The notes beneath the pieces were generated by a model. The model was not told the DNA's origin and made no database searches. It saw nothing but the letters and a program-made list of their open reading frames with translations. DNA of 12,441 nt from Candidatus Peregrinibacteria bacterium (GTDB lineage Bacteria; Patescibacteriota; Gracilibacteria; Peribacterales; Peribacteraceae): positions 1 to 12,441 of the forward strand of contig JACRIG010000026.1 of NCBI GenBank assembly GCA_016215715.1, read 5' to 3'. Every line of letters begins with the position of its first letter. Positions within the stretch are counted from its first letter, which is position 1. Both the position numbers and the translations under genes were made by a program. Below are positions 1 to 6,074 of the stretch, piece by piece.

Positions 1-285
1 ATTGAGCCCCTGCAGGTCACCGTAGTGCCGCTCATTGAATGCGGAGTCTTTGGTGACGGGGATCTTCGTCTGTCCGAGAGTTTTGAGAACGATGTCGAGG
101 GTATCGGAGCTGCGCTGCAGCCGCGCCGTGTACGCAGCATCAAAATGAAACTCACGGAGCGTCTCCGCTGCTTTTACGGCATCGCTGCGGCCGCGGTCCG
201 TGAGCGGGACATCCGACCAGCCGGTGAAGCGATTTTCCAGATTCCAGAGTGATTGCCCGTGACGGAGGAGAACGAGAACGCCCAC
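1..285 (-). CDS. gpmA: 2,3-bisphosphoglycerate-dependent phosphoglycerate mutase, N-terminal part
   Basis: The gene runs off the left edge, so only the first 95 codons are present. The enzyme interconverts 3- and 2-phosphoglycerate in glycolysis through a phosphohistidine. The sequence shows the RHG motif at residues 8-10, with His9 as the catalytic phosphohistidine. It is followed by QSLWN, then FTGWSDVPLT, which is characteristic of the cofactor-dependent mutase rather than of a general histidine phosphatase. The RHYGDLQGLN segment at the cut edge fits the same subfamily. The start is GTG at 285, the only start codon close before the first beta strand; no clear Shine-Dalgarno is visible. 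The gene is divergent from the small gene at 351, across a 65-base gap. Family assignment is firm; the exact start is less so. Confidence 0.9.
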   Translation of the reverse strand, partial: MGVLVLLRHGQSLWNLENRFTGWSDVPLTDRGRSDAVKAAETLREFHFDAAYTARLQRSSDTLDIVLKTLGQTKIPVTKDSAFNERHYGDLQGLN

Positions 286-332
286 GCCGGCAGCGTACCA
301 AGAGTCGTATGGTAATGAAAAGACAAATATGT

Positions 333-338
333 TATACT
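333..338 (+). promoter_or_regulatory. Possible -10 element for the gene at 351
   Basis: TATACT matches the -10 consensus at five of six positions and lies 12 bases before the ATG. No convincing -35 hexamer is found 16-18 bases upstream. On the opposite strand the overlapping bases 331-336 read TATAAC, which could serve the divergent mutase gene. Weak evidence. Confidence 0.25.
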
Positions 339-350
339 GAGGAGAAGTCC

Positions 351-695
351 ATGAAGCACATGCAGAAAATCCACATCCACCTCCTCTCCCGCCGCCACTT
401 CTCCCGCGCAGTCATCTGGGCGGTGAGTCTCAGTACGGTGATCGTCGGTGCATCCGCCGCACTCGCCCGTGCCGCGCATAATTTTAAAATCGCACTCACC
501 GAGAAGCCCGATATCGCCATCTACCTCCTGCTGCCGGAGGAAAACATCACAACGACTACGGTGCTGCGGACATCGGACACCGAGCGTGACTATCTTGCCG
601 AAACGAAGGACGGTCCGAAGTTCGTGAAACTGAAAAAAGGCAAAGAGCAGTGGTATGCGGCACTCGTGGAACCGATGCATGAGGATATGAAATAA
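351..695 (+). CDS. Small membrane-anchored or secreted protein of unknown function
   Basis: I do not recognise a family for this 114-residue protein. After a basic N-terminus there is one hydrophobic segment at about residues 18-38, which looks like a signal anchor or an uncleaved signal peptide. The rest is a polar domain of about 75 residues, which would lie outside the membrane. It ends in a lysine-rich stretch and an acidic tail. ATG 351 is chosen because GAGGAG lies at 339-344, which is good Shine-Dalgarno spacing. The open frame extends further upstream, but that would overlap the divergent mutase gene. The gene stands alone: a mutase gene diverges upstream and a bidirectional terminator follows its stop codon. 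The coding call rests on the ribosome binding site, the membrane segment and the tight terminator. Confidence 0.7.
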   Translation: MKHMQKIHIHLLSRRHFSRAVIWAVSLSTVIVGASAALARAAHNFKIALTEKPDIAIYLLLPEENITTTTVLRTSDTERDYLAETKDGPKFVKLKKGKEQWYAALVEPMHEDMK

Positions 696-696
696 G

Positions 697-740
697 AAAG
701 CAGCCCACATCAACGAAGAAGTGGGCCGCTTTGGTCTTTT
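697..740. terminator. Bidirectional intrinsic terminator
   Basis: The stem is AAAGC-A-GCCCAC at 697-708 and GTGGGC-C-GCTTT at 721-732, with one mismatch and a 12-base loop. A T-rich stretch follows on the plus strand (735-740). On the minus strand the stem is followed by TTTCTTATTTC. It lies between the convergent genes ending at 695 (+) and 752 (-), so it probably ends both. Confidence 0.8.
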
Positions 741-751
741 ACTTTGCTTCG

Positions 752-1021
752 TCATTTGTAGACGACGAAGACAACGAAAGCGATTGCGGTGAGGACGAAG
801 ACGGCACTCCCTGTCCAGATGCCGCAGGCCATCACTCCGTTCTTGCGTTCCGGAAAACCTTCTTCCCAGGGCCACTTCCCTTCAACTTTGTGCTTCCGGA
901 CATCCTGCCAGAAGCTGTAGGAAAGGATGAGGTTGATTACAGGAATCAACCCTGCACCGATCCCAAGGAAGTACACAAACCAAAGATCCCCTTTGGTCAC
1001 CTTTTCCTCGTAGCGTGCCAT
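752..1021 (-). CDS. Small membrane protein with two predicted transmembrane segments, unknown function
   Basis: This 89-residue protein has a charged N-terminus (MARYEEKVTKGD) and a first hydrophobic segment at about residues 13-33. A charged, tryptophan-containing loop of about 25 residues follows (WPWEEGFPERKNG). A second hydrophobic segment ends almost at the C-terminus (about 66-88). ATG at 1021 is chosen over a longer frame because AAAGGTGGTG just upstream is a good Shine-Dalgarno. I recognise no family. Terminators on both sides suggest a single-gene transcript: the upstream glycosyltransferase ends at a hairpin, and the bidirectional terminator near 697-740 lies after this gene. Confidence 0.7.
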   Translation of the reverse strand: MARYEEKVTKGDLWFVYFLGIGAGLIPVINLILSYSFWQDVRKHKVEGKWPWEEGFPERKNGVMACGIWTGSAVFVLTAIAFVVFVVYK

Positions 1022-1054
1022 ACTGCACCACCTTTCGTTGAAGACCTGTTGTGT

Positions 1055-1097
1055 AAAAGACCGCACTCCCGATCATACGACTGCTACATCGGAGTGC
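1055..1097 (-). terminator. Intrinsic terminator of the WecG/TagA-type gene
   Basis: Read on the minus strand, GCACTCCGAT (1097-1088) pairs with ATCGGGAGTGC (1073-1063) with one bulged G. The loop is 14 bases and the stem is followed by GGTCTTTT. It lies just after the gene ending at 1104. There is no T-tract on the plus strand. Confidence 0.75.
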
Positions 1098-1103
1098 AAC
1101 AGG

Positions 1104-1856
1104 TCATCGCGAGCGGTCAAAGAGACAGAGTGCGGGGAATACCACCACCGCCCGCCACATCCGCCGCCATCTTTTCGGTTCGTGCGCGAAGCGCCACGCC
1201 CATTCGAGACCGATGGTACGCATGAATCTCGGCGCACGTTTCTGCACGCCCGCGACGAAGTCGAATGCTCCTCCGACGCCCATCGCAACACGCACGGTTG
1301 TGAGCTTGCTGAGGTGCTCCGCAATCCAGAGATCCTGCGCGGGTGCGCCGAACGCGACGAGCAGCAGATGAGGAGCGGCCGCATTAATCTTCTGAACAAT
1401 GTCATCCGCATCCTGACTCTGTGGTGAGCCGGAGCATGTACCGGCAATTGTCAGTCTCGGATTGCGCTTCTTGAGCTCCTGCGCCGCACGCTCTGCGACG
1501 CATTCCGCGGCTCCCAGAAAAAAAACCGGATGACGTTCATCGAGGAGCGCGCAGAGCATCTGCATCGTATCGGTGCCTGTGACGCGTGCAGGAAGCCTGT
1601 GACCCCGCAGGCGTGCCATCAGAAGAAGGCCCGTGCTGTCGGGAAGGTTGAGAGTTGTTTGGCAGAGCACATCACGGAACTGCGGATTATGATGAGCCTC
1701 GACGAGCATTTCATTGTTCGGCGTCGCAACATGATGTTGCCCGTCCGCTTCGAGAAAACCCTCCAGACGCGCAAGCGCCTCCGCCTGCGTGAGAGCATCA
1801 ATGGGAACCCCGAGGAGAGTGGCGCGCTTGGGCGACAGCACTCCTGTATAGTACAT
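1104..1856 (-). CDS. WecG/TagA/CpsF family glycosyltransferase
   Basis: This family transfers an N-acetylhexosamine or its mannosaminuronic form from a UDP-sugar to an undecaprenyl-linked acceptor. It acts on the inner face of the membrane during surface polysaccharide or teichoic acid synthesis. Of 250 residues, the hallmarks are TPNNE at 45-49, LPDSTG at 71-76 with the conserved Asp73, FGAPAQDLW at about 169-177, and GVGGAFDFVAG at about 193-203. The C-terminal basic segment GLEWAWRF...EPKRWRRMWR is typical of the part that contacts the membrane. Length is normal for the family. ATG 1856 is used; GTG 1841 also fits. The longer upstream frame is a shadow of the divergent lipoprotein gene. 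Start codons of the two genes are only 5 bases apart. The acceptor and donor sugar cannot be read from sequence. Confidence 0.92.
   Translation of the reverse strand: MYYTGVLSPKRATLLGVPIDALTQAEALARLEGFLEADGQHHVATPNNEMLVEAHHNPQFRDVLCQTTLNLPDSTGLLLMARLRGHRLPARVTGTDTMQMLCALLDERHPVFFLGAAECVAERAAQELKKRNPRLTIAGTCSGSPQSQDADDIVQKINAAAPHLLLVAFGAPAQDLWIAEHLSKLTTVRVAMGVGGAFDFVAGVQKRAPRFMRTIGLEWAWRFAHEPKRWRRMWRAVVVFPALCLFDRSR
1847..1852 (+). promoter_or_regulatory. Possible -10 element for the DsbA-like gene, nearly symmetric
   Basis: TATAGT lies 9 bases before ATG 1862, so transcription would begin within a few bases of the start codon. The same bases read TACTAT on the minus strand, placed where they could start a transcript near GTG 1841 of the glycosyltransferase gene. 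No clear -35 was found on the plus strand. Tentative. Confidence 0.3.
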
Positions 1857-1861
1857 CGGCC

Positions 1862-2512
1862 ATGAAGATCCGGCTCCCCTTCGTCGCTGCCCTGCTGATC
1901 CTGCCTGCCTGCACGCAGCTGGCGGTTTGGCCCTTGCAGGAAATGAATAACCCCTCATCACAGGCAACATCTGCAACGCAAAGCTCAGACGCCGTTTCAT
2001 CCGCCATTCCGGTCGCCGACAGTGATGAAATGGGAAGCTCCTCATTAAGTACGTCACTCGCCACGACGGAGCAGCGCGTTCTGACCGGCGGACTGCTCGA
2101 AATCGGGCCACCCTCCGCTCCCCTCACCTTGATCGTATTCACCAATGAATCGTGCTCCTACTGCAAAGAATTTCAGGACACGTTTATCCCGCGGCTTGTT
2201 GCCGATTTCGCAGAAAGGGGAGAATTGCGGATCGTGACATTCCACTTCCCGCTGCAGAAATATCGTGATAGCGCCGAGACTGCAGCAACTGCGATCTGCA
2301 ATGTGCTGCATCTGCATCTGACGCCGCTGAAACTGAAGGAGTGTGTGAAGAGTCCCGCTATGAGGACGATGCTGACCTCACAGAAAATCATCGCAGATGC
2401 GCTCGGTGTGAGGGTGCTCCCGACATTTTTCCTGAATGGAGAAAAAATGACGGGCTTGCCGGCGTACGCAGATTTGCGGGGCGCGATCGAAGCGGCGGCT
2501 TCTCAGCAGTAA
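1862..2512 (+). CDS. DsbA-like thioredoxin-fold lipoprotein
   Basis: Predicted extracytoplasmic thiol oxidoreductase, 216 residues, probably anchored to the membrane by lipid. The signal peptide ends in the lipobox LPAC, giving Cys17 as the modified residue. A Ser/Thr/Ala-rich linker covers about 25-75. The thioredoxin fold begins near 80, with the active site CSYC at Cys98 and Cys101. The cis-proline segment VLPTFF (Pro187) opposite it completes the catalytic site. Between them lies a helical insertion with Cys146 and Cys161, which may form a second disulfide. This matches the DsbA/thioredoxin_4 group used in oxidative folding. The gene sits 3 bases before a polytopic membrane protein and is probably cotranscribed with it. 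No strong Shine-Dalgarno is visible. An oxidising role is likely; an isomerase or reductase role cannot be excluded. Confidence 0.9.
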   Translation: MKIRLPFVAALLILPACTQLAVWPLQEMNNPSSQATSATQSSDAVSSAIPVADSDEMGSSSLSTSLATTEQRVLTGGLLEIGPPSAPLTLIVFTNESCSYCKEFQDTFIPRLVADFAERGELRIVTFHFPLQKYRDSAETAATAICNVLHLHLTPLKLKECVKSPAMRTMLTSQKIIADALGVRVLPTFFLNGEKMTGLPAYADLRGAIEAAASQQ

Positions 2513-2515
2513 GCC

Positions 2516-3202
2516 ATGGATCATTATCTCTATTTCATTCTCTCCCTGATTCTCCTCTTCCTCTGGGGAATGATCTTTTGGCTTCGGGCAGACCTGCGTA
2601 AGAAAATGATCCGGGCAAGTTCCATTGGCGGCGTTGCCGGCATTCTTGCGGAACTCTGGTACTTCACTGATTACTGGAAACCTCCGACCCTCTTTGGAAT
2701 CGCGAGTATTTCTCCCGAAGATTTCATTGTGGGATTTGCGATCACCGGAATTGCGATGACGGCCTACGACATCGTGATGCATACGACGGACAGAGCGGGT
2801 GAACGCCCGCGGCAGCGCGCATTTCTGATGCTCTTTCTCGGCGGACTGTTTTCACTTCTGATCTTCGGCACGGGGATGAAGCTCAATAGCTGCATCGTGA
2901 GCGAAGCAGCGTTCATCGGAGCAGCGCTCATCATGTGCATCCTGAGACCGGATCTTCTGAAAGTGTCGTTACTCTCCGGCGTACTCTTGGGAATACTCGG
3001 CTTCATTCTCTATTTCTTTCTCTTCTCGTGGCTTGCACCGGAGTTCTGGCAAACATACTGGTTGCTTGCGGGCACACGATTGGGAATCACGATCGCTGGA
3101 GTTCCGGTGACTGAAATCGCGTGGTACGCGTCATGGGGAATGCTGGCCGGGATTGCGCATAATTTTGCGGCGGGGAAAAAGAAGAAGCCTCTCAGAAATT
3201 GA
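2516..3202 (+). CDS. Polytopic membrane protein resembling lycopene-cyclase-domain proteins
   Basis: This 228-residue protein has about seven hydrophobic segments: roughly 4-24, 32-50, 69-88, 101-120, 128-144, 149-172 and 197-216. It ends in a basic tail (KKKKPLRN). Two segments look related: PPTLFGI..SPEDFIVGF at 56-73 and AGVPVTEIAWY at 194-204. Both have a Pro-x-Glu or Pro-x-x-Glu pattern at the start of a helix. Such paired motifs occur in the CarR/CrtYcd-type lycopene cyclase domain, whose members are small polytopic proteins. No carotenoid gene is nearby, so cyclase activity should not be assumed. It follows the DsbA-like gene by 3 bases and shares its transcript. It has no CxxC motif, so it is not a DsbB or VKOR partner. 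Coding status is firm, family weak. Confidence 0.8.
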   Translation: MDHYLYFILSLILLFLWGMIFWLRADLRKKMIRASSIGGVAGILAELWYFTDYWKPPTLFGIASISPEDFIVGFAITGIAMTAYDIVMHTTDRAGERPRQRAFLMLFLGGLFSLLIFGTGMKLNSCIVSEAAFIGAALIMCILRPDLLKVSLLSGVLLGILGFILYFFLFSWLAPEFWQTYWLLAGTRLGITIAGVPVTEIAWYASWGMLAGIAHNFAAGKKKKPLRN

Positions 3203-3226
3203 CATTAGAAATGGCTTAGATAAGAC

Positions 3227-3267
3227 AAAAAAGGACCTCCTGCCATTCATGCATGAATGGCAGGAGG
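3227..3267. terminator. Terminator built on a perfect 32-base palindrome
   Basis: Bases 3236-3267 are a perfect palindrome centred on TGCA, giving a stem of up to 14-16 pairs. On the minus strand it is followed by TCCTTTTTTG, an ideal T-tract, 9 bases past the stop of the YggU-family gene. On the plus strand the tail is only TTGCTGTCTTT, so termination of the membrane protein gene would be less canonical. Confidence 0.85.
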
Positions 3268-3276
3268 TTGCTGTCT

Positions 3277-3546
3277 TTATGGGCGAAGAATCTTCACTAT
3301 TTTTAATCTTTGTCCCGACCCCGACAGAAGAGAAACGCCGCTAGGTGGAACGTCGAACGCCGTCGCGAGAAAGCGAATGAGTTCATGATTTGCTTTGCCT
3401 TTATCCGCCGGCGCACGGACGGACACCTTCACGCTCCCGTCATCCAAAACACCCGAGATTTTTGTTTCTTTTGCGGCCGGATGTACGCGCACTGTGAATG
3501 TAATTGTTCCCTCTTTCGCCAATCGTGCGCGGAGCGTGTCGATCAT
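3277..3546 (-). CDS. YggU/DUF167 family protein
   Basis: Small cytoplasmic protein of 89 residues in the family named after E. coli YggU; its biochemical role is unknown. Typical features are the first strand TFTVRVHPAAKETKI, the segment VKVSVRAPADKGKANHELI with its conserved Asp-Lys-Gly-Lys-Ala-Asn core, and the ending SLLSGSGQRLKIVKI. I chose ATG 3546, which lies directly after the trmD stop codon. GTG 3573 would add nine residues and overlap trmD by 25 bases; neither start has a clear Shine-Dalgarno. The gene is cotranscribed with trmD and ends at the strong minus-strand terminator at 3227-3267. Confidence 0.88.
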   Translation of the reverse strand: MIDTLRARLAKEGTITFTVRVHPAAKETKISGVLDDGSVKVSVRAPADKGKANHELIRFLATAFDVPPSGVSLLSGSGQRLKIVKILRP

Positions 3547-3548
3547 GC

Positions 3549-4199
3549 TCAGCCGAGGTGTTTCATCCGCCACTTTTCGATTTCTTTGTGATGACCGCTC
3601 AGCAGCACATCCGGCACCTTCATCCCGCGAAATTCCTCCGGCCGCGTGTAGTGCGGATACTCGCGCTTGCGTCCGAGACTTTTGGAAAAGCTCTCATCCT
3701 GCGCAGATTCATCTTTACCAAGTACACCGGGAATGTGGCGTGCCAGAGCGTCAATCAGCACCATCGCAGGTAATTCACCGCCGGTGAGAACGTAATCGCC
3801 GATACTGAGTTCCTCGTCGATAAATCCTCCGTCAATCACGCGCTGATCGATGCCTTCGTAGTGCCCGCACACAAGTAGCAGCCACTCATGCTTCTTCGCC
3901 ATCTTTTCCGCCGTAATCTGCGTCAGACGTTTGCCGCGCGGGGAAAGATAGATGACGTAGGGCTTCTCTTTTGCGGAAATCTTCTCAATCGCCGCCACCA
4001 GCACATCCGGCTTCATCACCATCCCCGCTCCCCCTCCATACGGCCGGTCATCCACCTCATGATATTTTCCGAGTCCGAAGTCGCGCAAATCGTGGAAACG
4101 GATATCAAGCAGCTTCTCGGCAACCGCACGCGCGAGGATGCTCTCAGTGAGAGGCCCCTGAAACATCGCCGGAAATAGGGTGAGGATATCGATGCGCAT
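3549..4199 (-). CDS. trmD: tRNA (guanine-37-N1)-methyltransferase
   Basis: TrmD methylates N1 of G37 next to the anticodon, using S-adenosylmethionine, and so prevents +1 frameshifting. This 216-residue protein begins with the standard [19 protein letters not shown] at 86-94, [11 protein letters not shown] at 111-121 and [14 protein letters not shown] at 133-146 form the trefoil-knot cofactor site. Asp168 in the ESAQDESF segment is the likely equivalent of the catalytic aspartate, followed by [10 protein letters not shown]. The C-terminus stops at WRMKHLG, about 35-40 residues shorter than E. coli TrmD, so the last part of the C-terminal domain is reduced. In many bacteria trmD lies with rpsP, rimM and rplS; here only a YggU-family gene follows. 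A 16-base gap separates its start from a divergent glycosyltransferase gene. Confidence 0.96.
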   Translation of the reverse strand: MRIDILTLFPAMFQGPLTESILARAVAEKLLDIRFHDLRDFGLGKYHEVDDRPYGGGAGMVMKPDVLVAAIEKISAKEKPYVIYLSPRGKRLTQITAEKMAKKHEWLLLVCGHYEGIDQRVIDGGFIDEELSIGDYVLTGGELPAMVLIDALARHIPGVLGKDESAQDESFSKSLGRKREYPHYTRPEEFRGMKVPDVLLSGHHKEIEKWRMKHLG

Positions 4200-4203
4200 C
4201 GCG

Positions 4204-4209
4204 TACAAT
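4204..4209 (+). promoter_or_regulatory. Possible -10 element for the family 2 glycosyltransferase gene
   Basis: TACAAT (five of six matches to the consensus) lies 6 bases before ATG 4216, placing the predicted transcript start at or next to the start codon. No good -35 is seen. It sits in the 16-base gap between two divergent genes. Confidence 0.3.
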
Positions 4210-4215
4210 CCTACC

Positions 4216-5160
4216 ATGCAACCGCGTGTCACGATCCTCCTTCCGACCTACGAACCCCACCCTGAGCATATCGCCGAGGCTCTTACGTCTTTGCTTGCCC
4301 AAAGCGAACAAGGCTGGCTGCTGTTCATCCACGATGACGGGTCAACTGCCGACGTCCGCGCGATGGTTGCGCCGTTTATGGACGACAAGCGCCTGCACTT
4401 CCGCCGGAGCGACGCGCGCCGTGGTATCGGCGGAAACTGGAACGCGGCCGTGGCCGACATGGAAGAAGCCCCATACATTCAGCTCCTGTTTCAGGATGAC
4501 AAGTGGGAACCGACATATCTGGAGAAAACACTCGCGGTGATGGAAGCAAATCCCTCCGTCGGTTTCGTCTCCGCGCAGCATCACTATCACTTCGAAGGCG
4601 AATGTCCCGTCCGCGACCAGTACGAAGCTGTTGTCGCGTTCCGGAAAACTATCGAGGCCGGGAAGCACGACGGGAAAAAATTTCTGATGGAGTGGATGGA
4701 ACGCGGGTTGCATCCGAATATTATCGGTGAGCCGAGCTTTGTGATGCTCAGACGCAGTGTGATGGAGGAGGTCGGCGAATTCACGGAGGACATGCCGCAG
4801 TTTCTGGACGTCGAGTACTGGGTACGCATGCTCGCAGTTTCTGATTGGTACAACCTCGTAGGTGATCATGGAGCGTTCCGTGTGCATCCAAGCGGAGCCA
4901 GTGAACGAAATCGGAAAGCAGGCCGCGGACTATTTGACAGGCTCCGCTGCATGGATAGAGCACTCATTGCACTTCCATCTTCCGAGCGTCCGCGTGCGCG
5001 GCGTGCGATTGTTGAGCACTTGAAAGGAATGATTCTCAAGTTCCGGAATCGATCAAAACGCGGGGAAAGTACGAGCGGACAGGGATCCAGCCATGTTCTT
5101 TTCTTTGCTCTGCGACACCCGATTTTGATGCTGCAGGCTTGTTTGAAAGCAATTAAATAA
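4216..5160 (+). CDS. Family 2 glycosyltransferase (GT-A fold)
   Basis: Predicted cytoplasmic, membrane-associated transferase of 314 residues that adds a sugar from a nucleotide-sugar donor to a surface glycan. [10 protein letters not shown] at 5-14 is the first strand, HDDGS at 39-43 the nucleotide-binding loop, and [10 protein letters not shown] at 70-79 the next conserved segment. QDD at 93-95 stands where the metal-binding DXD motif is expected. [11 protein letters not shown] at 195-205 resembles the region holding the catalytic base. The C-terminus is basic, with a short hydrophobic stretch at about 293-311 ([14 protein letters not shown]) that may touch the membrane. ATG 4216 is chosen; an upstream in-frame ATG would overlap trmD. 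The stop codon overlaps that of the convergent oxidoreductase beta gene by 8 bases, and no terminator separates them. Donor and acceptor unknown. Confidence 0.9.
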   Translation: MQPRVTILLPTYEPHPEHIAEALTSLLAQSEQGWLLFIHDDGSTADVRAMVAPFMDDKRLHFRRSDARRGIGGNWNAAVADMEEAPYIQLLFQDDKWEPTYLEKTLAVMEANPSVGFVSAQHHYHFEGECPVRDQYEAVVAFRKTIEAGKHDGKKFLMEWMERGLHPNIIGEPSFVMLRRSVMEEVGEFTEDMPQFLDVEYWVRMLAVSDWYNLVGDHGAFRVHPSGASERNRKAGRGLFDRLRCMDRALIALPSSERPRARRAIVEHLKGMILKFRNRSKRGESTSGQGSSHVLFFALRHPILMLQACLKAIK

Positions 5161-6040
5161 ACATCTTCATATATTCACTCACATCCGTAATCTCCACCTC
5201 CTCGACCGGAGTCGTCTTTCTTCCCTGCCGCGGAACTAATCGCTCATAAAAGTCCGGCAAATCTTCGCGCTGATAGAGAATGCCTGTGGAAATTCTCTTA
5301 CTCGTATCCACGGCTATCTGTCGCGCTTTTTTGAAGTCTGAGGAATCGTGTCCTTCTTTGTTTGCGTCATAGCAGTGTTCCAAAAAGTAATCATGCGTCG
5401 CGAAGTGGTTCCATGTCGGACACGCCTGCAGAATATCGACGAATGCAAACCCGCGATGTTTGAGCGCTGCCTTCAGCACCTCTGTCATCTGCGGAATATC
5501 ACCGCTGAATGTGCGCGCGACGAAGGTGGGTTCGAGGGAGAACAGAAAATCCATGGAGGGAAGCGTGTGCTCCGGAATGCCGTTGGGGGAACTGTTCATC
5601 TTCTGGTTCTGCCACGTCAGTGAACTTGCCTGTCCGAGCGTGAGTCCGTAGTTCGCGTTATTGTGAAGCACGAAGACGATCGGATAATTGCTACGGACTG
5701 CGTGAACCAGATGGCCGATACCTTCAGAAAAACTCGCTCCGTCGCCGCCGAACGTCATGATGGGCAGCGTGGGATTCGCAAGCTTGGCACCCGCCGCAAA
5801 CGGTAACACACGGCCATGAAGTCCGTGGAATCGATACCCGAGAAGTTTGTCGGAAGCGTTCCCATGACAGCCGACGTCGTAGCAGAGGAGCACGCCGTGC
5901 GGCGGAATCCCGCTCTCGACGAGTGACCTCTTCACCGCCGTCCAGATGCCGAAGTCACCGCAGCCGTCACACCACGTGCACTTGTTGGCGCAGGAGTAAT
6001 CCTTCATGCGTGGGCCGTTGGGTTGGAGGGGGATGGACAT
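5153..6040 (-). CDS. korB: 2-oxoacid:acceptor oxidoreductase, beta subunit
   Basis: Thiamine-diphosphate subunit of an enzyme that oxidatively decarboxylates a 2-oxoacid to acyl-CoA and CO2 and passes electrons on by an iron-sulfur cluster. Of 295 residues, WCDGCGDFG (Cys24, Cys27), Cys58 in DVGCHG and Cys207 near ILQACPTWN are the expected four [4Fe-4S] ligands. GGDGASFSEG at 98-107 and NNANYGLTLGQ at 127-137 form the thiamine diphosphate and magnesium site. HGRVLPFAAGAKLANP is typical of this two-subunit group. No separate delta (2x[4Fe-4S] ferredoxin) subunit is present. ATG 6040 is used; ATG 6007 is also possible. The gene follows the alpha gene by 25 bases, and that gap holds part of a heptamer repeat. 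Pyruvate or 2-oxoglutarate as substrate cannot be decided here; the korB symbol is by family. Confidence 0.93.
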   Translation of the reverse strand: MSIPLQPNGPRMKDYSCANKCTWCDGCGDFGIWTAVKRSLVESGIPPHGVLLCYDVGCHGNASDKLLGYRFHGLHGRVLPFAAGAKLANPTLPIMTFGGDGASFSEGIGHLVHAVRSNYPIVFVLHNNANYGLTLGQASSLTWQNQKMNSSPNGIPEHTLPSMDFLFSLEPTFVARTFSGDIPQMTEVLKAALKHRGFAFVDILQACPTWNHFATHDYFLEHCYDANKEGHDSSDFKKARQIAVDTSKRISTGILYQREDLPDFYERLVPRQGRKTTPVEEVEITDVSEYMKMFI

Positions 6041-6046
6041 AGAGAG

Positions 6047-6074
6047 AGCTTCCAGCTGTTAGTTGTTAGCTTTT
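6047..6074. repeat. Heptamer array C1, four AGCTNNN-type units
   Basis: Four adjacent 7-base units read AGCTTCC, AGCTGTT, AGTTGTT and AGCTTTT. The array spans the end of the alpha-subunit gene and supplies its TAA stop (6068-6066 on the minus strand). It is partly complementary to array C2, which lies 27 bases away. Confidence 0.75.

Noticed and set aside
174..875. 233-codon open frame on the minus strand
   Set aside because: It overlaps the phosphoglycerate mutase start, the gene with a ribosome binding site at 351 and a terminator; its translation is low-complexity and rich in His, Arg and Cys without recognisable motifs.
2516..3202. DsbB or VKOR partner of the DsbA-like protein
   Set aside because: No CxxC motif is present and the two cysteines (about 126 and 141) are not placed as in those families.
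4342..4887. 181-codon open frame antisense to the family 2 glycosyltransferase
   Set aside because: The plus strand has clear glycosyltransferase motifs over the whole stretch; the antisense product has no family signature and no ribosome binding site.
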